From: JAKZVK01 sp965237575
Lineage (GTDB): Bacteria > Acidobacteriota > Terriglobia > Bryobacterales > UBA6623
NCBI GenBank assembly: GCA_965237575.1
Contig: CBDEGI010000003.1
Location: forward strand, 310,001-374,000
Direction of reading: 5' to 3'
DNA: 64,000 bases
This document shows positions 27,245-35,504 of this stretch, piece by piece. Each line of letters begins with the position of its first letter. Within the stretch, counting starts at the first letter, position 1. The notes under the pieces were generated by a model that did no database searches, was not told where the DNA came from, and was given only the letters and a program-made list of their open reading frames with translations. The position numbers were made by a program, and so were the translations under genes.

Positions 27245-30163
27245 ATGGGTTGGAAATCGTGGCAAAGGCGCGTGGCCATCGGCTTGGCGGTTGCCGGGCT
27301 GAGCCTGCCCGCGCGAGCCGAGCAGGCGGTTGGCTTGGTCCTCGAAGCCCAGGGCGGAGAGTTGCTTGGCGCCGGCACGGCCCTGCCCTTGGGTGTCAAG
27401 GCGGGGGATGTTCTCTTTCCCGGCGATTCGGTTCGAGCCGCCGGCGGAACGGTCTCGTTCCTCTTCTGTCCCGCCAGTTCCTCGCAGACGCTGGCTGAGC
27501 AGGGTGAGGTTTTGCTGGCTGCCGGCGAACTTCGCGTCGAGTCGGGCTCTCTCACCAACGAGCAGGAGGTCCAGACCTGCATCCTCCCTTCGGTCGAGCG
27601 GTCGATTGCAGCGAGCCAACAACACTACGGCGGCTCGCTGGTTCGCGACTTGACGCCCGAGCAAACCGCGGAGGGGACCACGGAGTCCCGCATCCAGGCA
27701 TTGCCTGAGGGCCAACGCAACGCGCTGCTCCCGCAACTTCAACGGGTCGACCAGGCGATCGCCGCGGATCCCGGCAACCAAGCCGCCCGCGTCGCCCGTG
27801 CCGCCTTGTTCGAGCAATACAAACTCTCAACCGACGCCTTGCGGGAGTATCGGCTCATCGCCGAGACTTGGCCCGAAGCGGCCTGGGTGAAGAGCCGCCT
27901 CTTCGTCCACGACAAGCAACAGGCGACCGAGAGCCTCGATCAGGCGCGCGAACAAGAAACGGCGCTCAGCGGCGAAGGCAAGACCTACGCCTTGCTGATC
28001 GGCATCTCGTTGTATCAGTCGCCGCAGATCCCGCCCTTGCAATTCGCCCACGAAGACGCCCAACTGTTTGAAAAGCACCTGACGAGTCCCCGCGGCGGCA
28101 GCCTGCCGCCGGAAAACATCACCCTCCTGGTCAACGAGCAGGCCACCACGGCCGCTATCCGGCTTGCCTTTGACAGTTTTCTCAAGGCGGAGGCGGGCCC
28201 CGACGATACGGTACTTGTCTTCTTTGCGAGCCACGGCACCGTCGACCCCGAGACGCGCGAAGGCTACATCGTTACCTACGACAGCGACCCCCAAGACCTC
28301 AGCAGCACCGGTCTGCCCATGGTCGATCTGCAGGAGCTGGTTCGCGAGGAGCTAAGCACCGTCAAGCGCGCGCAGATCTACGTGGACGTGTGCCACGCCG
28401 GCAAGGTCGGCGCCATCGAGAGCAAGAAGAACCGCATCAACAGCGTCATCGAGCGGTTGGGTGAGGCCGACGGCGAGATCCTCGGGATGATGGCCAGCCG
28501 TCCGCGTGAAGTCTCTTACGAAGGCCGGCAGTTCGGCGGCGGCCACGGCGCCTTCAGCTACTTCCTGCTGAACGCTTTGAATGGCGCGGCTGACTACGAC
28601 CAGGACGGGATCGTCGCGGTGGACGACGTGATCGACTACGTTCGCGAGAAGGTCGCCGAAGGAACTTTCAACCGTCAACACCCGCGCGACTTTGGTGACT
28701 TTGACAACTCCCTGCCGATGGCGAACCTCGGGCAAACGGGCATCGAGATGGCCCCTTGGGAGCCCCCGGAACCCGGCGCATCACGGCAGTTGCTGGCCCA
28801 GGTCGGCACGCTGACCCGCTCGTTCGTACCACCGGCCGTTCCACCGCGCCAGAGGCGCAAGCGCGATCTCAGCCGCGACCTGCAAGCCTTTCACGATGCC
28901 GTCGAATCGGGGCGCGTCCTGCAGAGCGATGCCGATAACGCCTTCTCAGCGCTCAACACGCTACGGCGTCAACTGCCCAAGCAGGAGTACTTGGCGCAAG
29001 CCAATCGCTTGCGGGCGGCGTTGGAGATTCAGGGCCAGCAGGTGTTGCTGCAATACCTGAAAGGCGAGCAAGCGCCACAGACGCGCGATGACTTCGTGAC
29101 CGGTGCGGCGTACTTCGAGGCCGCGCAGTTGCTGACGCCCGAATCGCTACTGCTCGACGCCCGCTCGGCTTTCTGTGCGGGACGGATCGCGATTTTCGAC
29201 AAGAACTACACCAAGGCGGCCGGCGATCTCGAACGCGCCGCCCGCCTCGATTCGAAAGGAGCGTACTCCTATAACGCCCTGGGCATCGCCTACCTCGAGC
29301 AGGCAAACTACGAGCGCGCGATTCTGGCTTTCGGTGAAGCGATGCGCCACGCTCCCCGCTGGGTCTACCCGGCCCACAACCTGGCCCTGGCGTACGTCCA
29401 AACCGGCGACTACTCGAATGCCATTGACACCTACGAGCGCGCCATCGAACTGGCGCCGGACCTCTTTTACCTGCCCTACAACCTGGGGACTCTCTATCAG
29501 CGCCTGAACCGCCGGCAGGCCGCCGAGAAGGCCTATCAGCAAGCTCTGACCAAAGCAGACAAGCTCGACGCGGGCCCGCGGGAGCGTTATCTGGCGCACG
29601 CCAACAACGCACTGGGTTATCTCAAAGAGTCCGCGGACCGCAGAGACGAGGCCGAAAAGCTGTATCGCGCGGCCCTGACCCACCAACCCGATTTGATGGA
29701 GGCGCGCCACAACCTCGCCGTGCTGCTCGCCGACGGTACCGGACCCTCACGCCCCGATGAGATCCGCGAAGCTCTTGACCTGCTGCGTACCAACCTGGCG
29801 GACGATCCTGCGTACTTGCCGTCTCGCATCAGCCTCGCGCGCGCTTTGGCCCGGCAAGGGCAGACCGCCGACGCCATCGGCGAATACGAACAGGTCGTTG
29901 AAGCGCAGCCCGACTTCATGGCCGCGCGCCTCGCCCTCGCCGAGTTGCACGCCAAGGCGGGCGAGCCGGCCGAGGCCCTCGCGCAACTCGACGCAGCCCG
30001 CACCCGCCAACCCCGCTACACCGCCGTCCATGAGCAGATCGGCGACCTGCAGAAGGGTCGCGGGCAGACCGCCGAAGCGTCTGAAGCCTACAAATCGGCG
30101 CTCGAATACGCTCCCGACCGCAAGACCAAGAAGCGCATCAAGAACAAACTGAAGCGCATGTAA
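27245..30163 (+). CDS. Secreted caspase-family (C14) peptidase with FecR-like and TPR domains
   Basis: A 972-residue protein. The ATG at 27245 has GGAG 5 nt upstream and starts a signal peptide (IGLAVAGLSLPARAEQ). Residues 25-115 look FecR-like (LPLGVKAGDVLFPGDSVRAA). The caspase-like p20 domain follows at about 240-430: YALLIGISLYQ, the catalytic His in VLVFFASHGT and the Cys in QIYVDVCHAGK, with the FGGGHGAFSYFLLNAL segment after it, so the dyad is intact. The C-terminal half (about 540-972) is a run of TPR repeats (YNALGIAYLEQANYERAILAF; YNLGTLYQRLNRRQAAEKAY). The role is unknown; bacterial caspase-like proteins act in proteolysis, signalling or cell death. Export to the periplasm argues against a cytoplasmic abortive-infection effector. 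Confidence 0.9.
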   Translation: MGWKSWQRRVAIGLAVAGLSLPARAEQAVGLVLEAQGGELLGAGTALPLGVKAGDVLFPGDSVRAAGGTVSFLFCPASSSQTLAEQGEVLLAAGELRVESGSLTNEQEVQTCILPSVERSIAASQQHYGGSLVRDLTPEQTAEGTTESRIQALPEGQRNALLPQLQRVDQAIAADPGNQAARVARAALFEQYKLSTDALREYRLIAETWPEAAWVKSRLFVHDKQQATESLDQAREQETALSGEGKTYALLIGISLYQSPQIPPLQFAHEDAQLFEKHLTSPRGGSLPPENITLLVNEQATTAAIRLAFDSFLKAEAGPDDTVLVFFASHGTVDPETREGYIVTYDSDPQDLSSTGLPMVDLQELVREELSTVKRAQIYVDVCHAGKVGAIESKKNRINSVIERLGEADGEILGMMASRPREVSYEGRQFGGGHGAFSYFLLNALNGAADYDQDGIVAVDDVIDYVREKVAEGTFNRQHPRDFGDFDNSLPMANLGQTGIEMAPWEPPEPGASRQLLAQVGTLTRSFVPPAVPPRQRRKRDLSRDLQAFHDAVESGRVLQSDADNAFSALNTLRRQLPKQEYLAQANRLRAALEIQGQQVLLQYLKGEQAPQTRDDFVTGAAYFEAAQLLTPESLLLDARSAFCAGRIAIFDKNYTKAAGDLERAARLDSKGAYSYNALGIAYLEQANYERAILAFGEAMRHAPRWVYPAHNLALAYVQTGDYSNAIDTYERAIELAPDLFYLPYNLGTLYQRLNRRQAAEKAYQQALTKADKLDAGPRERYLAHANNALGYLKESADRRDEAEKLYRAALTHQPDLMEARHNLAVLLADGTGPSRPDEIREALDLLRTNLADDPAYLPSRISLARALARQGQTADAIGEYEQVVEAQPDFMAARLALAELHAKAGEPAEALAQLDAARTRQPRYTAVHEQIGDLQKGRGQTAEASEAYKSALEYAPDRKTKKRIKNKLKRM

Positions 30164-30220
30164 CGGGGTGGCATGCCGCTGACGTGCCTAAATCAGTACA
30201 CGAGACGCAGGTTCAAAATG

Positions 30221-30345
30221 TAGGGGCACGGCAGCCCGTACCCGCTGCCACAGCAAACCGCGGACCTGCGGAACCCCTCGTAGAGGCGGGCCCCTGTGCC
30301 CGCCCTTTCTGTTAGCGATTGTAGGGGCGGACCGCTGCGTCCGCC
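30221..30345. repeat. Two GTAGGGGC-type palindromic repeats
   Basis: TAGGGGCACGGCAGCCCGTA at 30221 is a degenerate palindrome copy. GTAGGGGCGGACC, a short loop and GTCCGCCC follow near 30320-30345. Both share the GTAGGGG start with copies at 35370 and, on the opposite strand, 57610. No gene is seen in the 260-nt gap. Confidence 0.6.
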
Positions 30346-30423
30346 CACCGCGAACCGGCGTTGAACGTCCTTCAACACCCAAGCCGGCGCTAAGATGAAC
30401 TCAGTTCCACCCCCAGCCCGCCA

Positions 30424-30993
30424 ATGAGAACCGCGCTCAAGGAGTGGGCAGCCGTCATCGAAGCGCTCGCCCGCGGCGAACAGCTCTTCCTGCTGCGCAA
30501 GGGCGGCATCGCCGAAGGCAAGCAAGGCTTCGAGGTGAAGCACCACGAGTTCCTCTTCTTCCCCACGTGGGAGCACCAGCATGCCGGCTTGGTCCGGCCC
30601 GAGTACCACGCATTGCTCGATGGGCTTAAGCCCCAACGAAACGACACTCTAGACCTGACCTACTGCGGCCGAGTCAGCGACATCGTCCCGGCCCCTCGCT
30701 CTATCGAACAGATGCGCCTGCTCGAGCCACACCACATCTGGACAAACGGCTTCATCGAAAAGCGCTATCAGTACCGTCCCGACCTGCCGCTCTACCTGGT
30801 GATCGTCCGGCTCCACCGGCTGCCGGAGCCCGTCTCCATTCCGATCGATCCCCGCTATGCCGGCTGCCGCTCGTGGGTCGACATTGCGGAGGACGTACGG
30901 GTCGAACCAGCCCACCCCGTCCTACCCGACGCGCGATTCGAGGAAGCTCGGGAGCGGCTGCTCACGAGACTTTCCGACGTCGAAGTGGCTTGA
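30424..30993 (+). CDS. DUF1802 family protein
   Basis: A 189-residue cytoplasmic protein of unknown function. DUF1802 features are the N-terminal ALKEWAAVIEALARGEQLFLLRKGGI, the EFLFFPTWEHQ segment with its conserved His, and LVIVRLHRLPEP, followed by the GCRSWVDI turn. There is no signal peptide or membrane segment. The start ATG has no clear ribosome site. It lies alone between repeats, followed by 202 nt holding only a promoter for the next gene. Confidence 0.85.
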   Translation: MRTALKEWAAVIEALARGEQLFLLRKGGIAEGKQGFEVKHHEFLFFPTWEHQHAGLVRPEYHALLDGLKPQRNDTLDLTYCGRVSDIVPAPRSIEQMRLLEPHHIWTNGFIEKRYQYRPDLPLYLVIVRLHRLPEPVSIPIDPRYAGCRSWVDIAEDVRVEPAHPVLPDARFEEARERLLTRLSDVEVA

Positions 30994-31120
30994 AACTGGT
31001 ACCCTCAACCGCACTGCTCCTGACTCGGCAACTTCGACCGCGCTCCCATGTTTTCAGCCATTTAGCTAACCACTACCGATCGGTGGTGGCGATATGTCCT
31101 TTGTTTTGTGGGTACTAAGG

Positions 31121-31150
31121 TTGCGGGTGGCACTCGGCTCAGGCGATAAT
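31121..31150 (+). promoter_or_regulatory. Promoter for the 126-residue orphan gene
   Basis: TTGCGG (31121-31126) and GATAAT (31145-31150) are 18 nt apart. The transcript would start near 31158 and reach a GGAGGAG ribosome site at 31183-31189. Confidence 0.45.
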
Positions 31151-31195
31151 AATGGTACGGCTGATCGAATAAGGGAATCTACGGAGGAGCGCTAG

Positions 31196-31576
31196 GTGGG
31201 TCTAGTCACAGAGAAGGTTACGCTTGTTGATGCCATCGCTTCATTCTCGAATCTGCTTCATCGCGAATCGGCCCGTGAGTTCCTAGAGGGTCTCTCCACA
31301 GACGAGTTGGAATACATCGCCGCCTATTTCGGGGCACGCACGCTGGACCCGAAACTCCGCGGGGCCGACGCCAACCGCAATCACGTCGCCGGACGGATCG
31401 AACGCTACGAACGCGACCGCCAACCCAAGGGCCGACCCGATCTCTCTTGCGGTCGCGCGTCTTGCGCGGCAACGCTCACCGACGTTTCACACAAGATGAT
31501 TGTGCTGCTCGAGTTCCTCTCGGTCAGTGCGGTCAGCCGGCGTACGCCGTGGCCCGTACTCGGTGGGTCTGCCTGA
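31196..31576 (+). CDS. Hypothetical protein with a helical N-terminal half
   Basis: Not recognised. The GTG start has a textbook ribosome site (GGAGGAG, 6 nt upstream) and a plausible promoter, which is why it is kept. The first 75 residues look like a real amphipathic helical protein (AREFLEGLSTDELEYIAAYF, HVAGRIERYERDR). The second half is less convincing, with serine/cysteine-rich sequence, and a frameshift in the 3' part cannot be excluded. It has no membrane segment. It precedes the gamma-carbonic anhydrase gene by about 175 nt. Confidence 0.5.
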   Translation: MGLVTEKVTLVDAIASFSNLLHRESAREFLEGLSTDELEYIAAYFGARTLDPKLRGADANRNHVAGRIERYERDRQPKGRPDLSCGRASCAATLTDVSHKMIVLLEFLSVSAVSRRTPWPVLGGSA

Positions 31577-31751
31577 GGTTCTTCTTTCCAAACTGTCGGT
31601 TTCGTTGGCTCGTATCCGGGTGGGTGTGTTACGCTGGAAAACTGCCGGAGAGAATCGGTCCACTGACCGTCTCGCCTGAAAACAAAAGACTTATTGAGTG
31701 ACTGGCCGCTTACCTGCCGGCAAGCGCGCGTCGCTCCCACACTTCGTTCTC

Positions 31752-32330
31752 ATGACCCGTTCTTATTGCGACCGCTCGCCGGTAGTGTCCCCGTCAGCCT
31801 ATGTCGACCCGAGCGCTCAGGTCATCGGTGACGTCGAGATCGGCGAGAAAGCCAGCGTGTGGTGCAACGTGACAATCCGAGGTGACGTGAACTCGATCCA
31901 CATCGGCGAGGAAAGCAACGTTCAGGACAATTGTTGCTTGCATGTGGATCGCGACAAGCCCTTGGTGTTAGGCCAACGGGTGGTGGTCGGACACTCCGTT
32001 ACGCTGCATGCCTGCGTCGTCGAAGATGAGTGCTTGATCGGGATGGGTTCGACGATTCTCAGCGGAGCGACCATCGGTGCCGGGTCGATCATTGCCGCCG
32101 GCTCTCTGGTGCTCGAAGGAGAAAAGATTCCCACAGGCAGTTGGGTCTCGGGAGCGCCGGCGAAGGTCCGTCGGGCGATGAGCCAGAAGGAACTCCAGCG
32201 CACGCGCCGCAACGCCGCCGGCTACGTCGAGCTAGGCCGCGAATACGGCGCGCAACAGCAAGCCGACCAACAGCAAGCCCAACAACAGCAAGCCCAACAA
32301 CAGCAAGCCCAACAACAGCAAGCAACGTAA
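31752..32330 (+). CDS. Gamma-class carbonic anhydrase family protein with a Gln-rich tail
   Basis: Trimeric left-handed beta-helix protein; family members hydrate CO2, though many CamH/YrdA-like members lack measured activity. The 192-residue product (ATG 31752; an upstream GTG at 31698 is possible, neither with a good ribosome site) has hexapeptide repeats (VIGDVEIGEKASVWCNVTIRGD) and the metal histidines in NCCLHVD and VVVGHSVTLHAC. The last 25 residues are AQQQQ repeats encoded by five 15-bp units and are unlike the family. Its stop codon overlaps the aspS start (TAATG), so the two genes are coupled. Confidence 0.9.
   Translation: MTRSYCDRSPVVSPSAYVDPSAQVIGDVEIGEKASVWCNVTIRGDVNSIHIGEESNVQDNCCLHVDRDKPLVLGQRVVVGHSVTLHACVVEDECLIGMGSTILSGATIGAGSIIAAGSLVLEGEKIPTGSWVSGAPAKVRRAMSQKELQRTRRNAAGYVELGREYGAQQQADQQQAQQQQAQQQQAQQQQAT
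32253..32327 (+). repeat. 15-bp tandem repeat array (5 units) at the carbonic anhydrase 3' end
   Basis: Five units of CAACAGCAAGCC plus a variable triplet, exactly 75 bp, run up to the stop codon and encode Q/A repeats. Copy number can change without breaking the reading frame. Confidence 0.92.
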
Positions 32331-34168
32331 TGGAAACTCCGTCTGAAGCCTCTCTATCTCTCGACTTCCTCGGCGAGCTGCGCCGCACCCACCTGTGCGG
32401 AGACTTGCGTTCCCCCGACGTCGGCAGCCGCGCCGTGCTGATGGGCTGGGTGCATCGCCGCCGCGACTTGGGGGGCCTGATCTTCGTCCACCTGCGCGAC
32501 CGCACCGGCATCGCGCAGATCGTCTTCAACACCGAAAACGATCCCGACATCCACCGGCGCGCGGAGATGCTCCGCAGCGAATACGTCATCGCGGTCGAGG
32601 GCCCGGTGATCCGCCGCTCTGACGACACCATCAATCCCGAACTGGCCACCGGCGAGGTCGAGGTGGTGGTTGAGAAGCTCCACGTGCTCAACCAGTCGCG
32701 CACTCCGCCGTTCCTGATCGAAGACGACGCCTCGGTCAGCGAAGACGTGCGCCTGCAATACCGCTACATCGATCTCCGCCGTCCGCACATGCAGCGCAAC
32801 ATCCTGCTGCGCGAGAAGGTGAACTTCGCGATCCGCGAGGCGTTCCACAAGCAGAACTTCTTCGAGATCGAAACGCCTTTCATGACGCGCTCCACGCCCG
32901 AGGGCGCGCGTGATTTTCTGGTTCCAAGCCGCATCCAACTGGGCAACTTTTATGCCCTGCCGCAGTCGCCGCAGCTCTTCAAGCAACTGCTGATGATCAG
33001 CGGCTTTGACCGCTACTTTCAGATCGTGCGCTGCTTCCGCGACGAAGACCTGCGCGCCGACCGCCAGCCCGAGTTCACGCAGATCGATCTCGAGATGTCG
33101 TTCGTGCAGCAGGACGTTGTCTTCGACGTGATCGAAAAGGCCATGGTCAACTCGGCCCAAGCCGCCGGCCACGCGATTCCCGACCCGCCTTTCAAGAGGC
33201 TCAACTATGCCGAGGCCATGGAGCGCTACGGCAGCGACAAGCCCGACCTGCGCCTGCCGCCGATGACGCGCGTCGACGACCTCTTCCCCGCCGGCGAGCT
33301 GACCAAAGACGGCATGCCGCTGGTGGCCATCCGCACCCCCAAGGTCGGCACGCTGACTCGCCGCGAGCGCGACGAGTTGAAGCCCATCGGCAACGAACTA
33401 GGCCTGCGCGTCTTCGACGACATGAAGCGGCTCGATCGCGACTTCGCCGAGCCGATGACCGCAGTCCGCGAGCGCGTCGGTGTCGAGGAGGGCGATCTGC
33501 TTGTGCTTTGCACCACCGCCAACACCCCGACGACGCCGAAACCGGCCGAGAGTGCGCTGAAGGCCGCGGGCTCGTTTCGCCTACAGGTGGCGCAGAAATA
33601 CCGCGACCGCCACAACCTGTTCGACCCGGCCGACTTCCGATTCCTGTGGGTCACCGACTTCCCGATGTTCGAGTGGGACGAGGAAGAGAAGCGCTGGGAG
33701 TCGGCCCACCATCCCTTCACGTCCGTTCACGACGAAGACATCGACAAGCTCACCACCGATCCGGCCCGGTGCCGCTCGAAAGCTTACGATCTGGTGTTGA
33801 ACGGAGTCGAGCTGGGCTCGGGCTCGATTCGTATTCACCGCCGGGACGTGCAGGCCACGGTATTTTCGGCTCTCGGCTTTACCGACGAAGAGGCTCACCA
33901 CCGCTTCGGCTTCTTCCTGGAGGCGCTCGAGTACGGCACCCCACCCCACGGCGGTATCGCGCTGGGTCTCGACCGCCTGATCATGATACTCGCCGGCGAG
34001 TCGACGATCCGCGATGTTATTCCCTTCCCCAAGACCGCCAAGGGCACCGACCTGATGTGCGAAGCCCCCTCGACGGTCCCGCCCCGCTCGCTGAACGAGT
34101 TGGGTATTCAGCTACGTCCCGACGTGCAGCGCGCCATCGACGCCGCAACGCAAGCACCCGAGCCGTGA
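32330..34168 (+). CDS. aspS: Aspartyl-tRNA synthetase
   Basis: Charges tRNA-Asp. The ATG at 32330 overlaps the preceding stop (TAATG) and gives 612 residues, slightly longer than usual for bacteria. The anticodon-binding OB fold is at about 20-115 (VLMGWVHRRRDLGGLIFVHLRD). Class II motif 1 lies around FFEIETPFMTRSTPEGARDF, motif 2 in RCFRDEDLRADRQPEFTQ, the bacterial GAD insertion follows, and motif 3 is GGIALGLDRLIMIL. Whether it is discriminating or also makes Asp-tRNA-Asn cannot be told here, and no gatCAB genes are present in the window. A dispersed repeat begins inside the last codons and supplies the stop region. Confidence 0.97.
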   Translation: METPSEASLSLDFLGELRRTHLCGDLRSPDVGSRAVLMGWVHRRRDLGGLIFVHLRDRTGIAQIVFNTENDPDIHRRAEMLRSEYVIAVEGPVIRRSDDTINPELATGEVEVVVEKLHVLNQSRTPPFLIEDDASVSEDVRLQYRYIDLRRPHMQRNILLREKVNFAIREAFHKQNFFEIETPFMTRSTPEGARDFLVPSRIQLGNFYALPQSPQLFKQLLMISGFDRYFQIVRCFRDEDLRADRQPEFTQIDLEMSFVQQDVVFDVIEKAMVNSAQAAGHAIPDPPFKRLNYAEAMERYGSDKPDLRLPPMTRVDDLFPAGELTKDGMPLVAIRTPKVGTLTRRERDELKPIGNELGLRVFDDMKRLDRDFAEPMTAVRERVGVEEGDLLVLCTTANTPTTPKPAESALKAAGSFRLQVAQKYRDRHNLFDPADFRFLWVTDFPMFEWDEEEKRWESAHHPFTSVHDEDIDKLTTDPARCRSKAYDLVLNGVELGSGSIRIHRRDVQATVFSALGFTDEEAHHRFGFFLEALEYGTPPHGGIALGLDRLIMILAGESTIRDVIPFPKTAKGTDLMCEAPSTVPPRSLNELGIQLRPDVQRAIDAATQAPEP

Positions 34169-34195
34169 CCGTGAGGGAGCGGTCCGGCACGAACC
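34159..34195 (-). repeat. Dispersed repeat overlapping the aspS stop codon
   Basis: Reverse-orientation copy of the 3221/12601/44235 repeat (CCGAGCCGTGACCGTGAGGG and on). The aspS TGA at 34166-34168 lies inside it, so the repeat has landed on or replaced the original 3' end of the gene. Confidence 0.75.
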
Positions 34196-34270
34196 CTCAC
34201 ACACCTCAGCAACCCCTAGACTAAGCTCCGCTGGCCCAGTCGCAACCCAATGGTACCGGCTCCGAACGCG

Positions 34271-34412
34271 AGCCCCGAAGGGGGCGGCCCAGATATCAGC
34301 CCAGTGCGTAAGCGCTGGAAAAAGAAAACGCCTCATCCACGCTGGCACTGTTTTCGAAACACAGCCCCCGAAGGGAGCGGCCCAACTAACAGCCCAGCGC
34401 GTGAGCCCTGGG
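34271..34412 (+). repeat. Two copies of a CCCGAAGGG/AGCCCAG..CTGGG repeat
   Basis: Copies at 34271-34318 and 34363-34412, each with a CCCGAAGGG motif, about 20 nt of spacer and AGCCCAGNGCGTNAGC ending in CTGG. A third copy is at 58864-58912. They lie in the 545-nt gap between aspS and the BamE-like gene, which otherwise holds only the palindrome at 34606. Confidence 0.75.
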
Positions 34413-34605
34413 AAACCGATTCCCCCGACTTGGTGGAGCCCTGTAAGGGGCGACTCAACCTCTTGCCGCTTCAGGATTCTCGCCCCCGGCTCCTGGGTCG
34501 TGAAGGCCGCCCCCAAGCGACACCTTCATTCCGGCCCGCGGTGCCAAAAGCCGTACGGGCCGACGGCCGTGTCCGCCCGCTGCCGCATACGCTCCTCAGA
34601 AACGT

Positions 34606-34629
34606 ACGGGCACGGCATGCCGTGCCCGT
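34606..34629. repeat. 24-bp perfect palindrome
   Basis: The perfect palindrome is centred on GGCATGCC with arms reaching ACGGGCAC. It belongs to the same family as the element in the kinase gene, and extends to about 34665 as the inverse of the 23627-23691 repeat. Confidence 0.85.
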
Positions 34630-34713
34630 CTTCCAAGGTCACTGTGTTTTGCGAGCCTCAATAAGAGGTTTGACGGATGGACGGCAATCCACGACTCGTC
34701 CTAGACTCAGGTC

Positions 34714-35325
34714 ATGCACCGTTTGCGGTTACCTTTGTTGCTCGTCTTCGCCGGCGGGCTCCCCGTAGCGGCGCAATTGAAGCCGACTCCCATACCCACT
34801 TTCGGCATGAAGCACAAACACTTCGTTTTTTTCAAATGCGACGGCCAGCCCGACAAGGTCATGGGCCGCCGCGACGAACGCTATTTCGGGTGCGTGAACG
34901 GCAAGGTTGCCTGTAACGACGATGGCGTTACGCAGAGCATGATCGCGGCTTACGAGGCCAGGAGGGACGAGATCCAGGCCGGAGCAAAGCGACGCAAACG
35001 AGAATTTGACGTCAAGCACGCCAGCAAGCACGAAAGAGGGTGGAGTCCACGATCGTCCACGAGGTCCACGAGGTCCGCGACGTCCTCACCCGCTTACACC
35101 GTCAAGAGCACGCCTCGGCCGCCGGCGCAGGCCGCGCCCATCGACGCAGACAAGGTTCGTCAAGTAACCGCCGGCACTTCGACCGACGAGGTGATCTCGA
35201 TGTTGGGTCAGCCAAAATGGCGGATTGCCGGAAGCACCGAGAGCTGGAAGTACCGCCTTACGTCGGGCGGAACGGCGAAACTGGTGATTCAGGACGGGAA
35301 AGTCACAAGCGTCGTCGTCCCCTGA
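34714..35325 (+). CDS. Exported protein with a C-terminal BamE/SmpA-like domain
   Basis: A 203-residue protein with a signal peptide (LPLLLVFAGGLPVAAQ). The middle is basic and Ser/Arg/Thr-rich, partly encoded by a short tandem repeat (GTCCACGAG-like, about 35045-35085), and probably disordered. The last 60 residues (VRQVTAGTSTDEVISMLGQP, then ESWKYRL and LVIQDGKVTSVVV) match the BamE/SmpA-OmlA fold pattern: helix, G-x-s-x-x-E-V, LG-x-P, and a beta sheet. That suggests a periplasmic envelope role, but there is no lipobox, so it is not a typical BamE. No operon partners. Confidence 0.65.
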   Translation: MHRLRLPLLLVFAGGLPVAAQLKPTPIPTFGMKHKHFVFFKCDGQPDKVMGRRDERYFGCVNGKVACNDDGVTQSMIAAYEARRDEIQAGAKRRKREFDVKHASKHERGWSPRSSTRSTRSATSSPAYTVKSTPRPPAQAAPIDADKVRQVTAGTSTDEVISMLGQPKWRIAGSTESWKYRLTSGGTAKLVIQDGKVTSVVVP

Positions 35326-35373
35326 CAACGACCCCGTCGGGGTCGCTTCCTGGCTCCTCCATCAGAAATGTAG

Positions 35374-35393
35374 GGGCACGGCATGCCGTGCCC
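35374..35393. repeat. Palindromic repeat copy
   Basis: GGGCACGGCATGCCGTGCCC is a perfect 20-bp palindrome preceded by TAG. It lies in the 179-nt gap between the BamE-like gene and the STAND gene, near the 3' ends of both. Confidence 0.85.
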
Positions 35394-35504
35394 GCTGCCC
35401 CAATCGCCTCCGGCTCCCGCTCCGTGCTCTCGGCTCCTCGCCCCAAGACGAACCCGTACCGCGACCCGGAAGTGCACGGCTCTTCTGCTGCGTCTGAGAC
35501 GACC

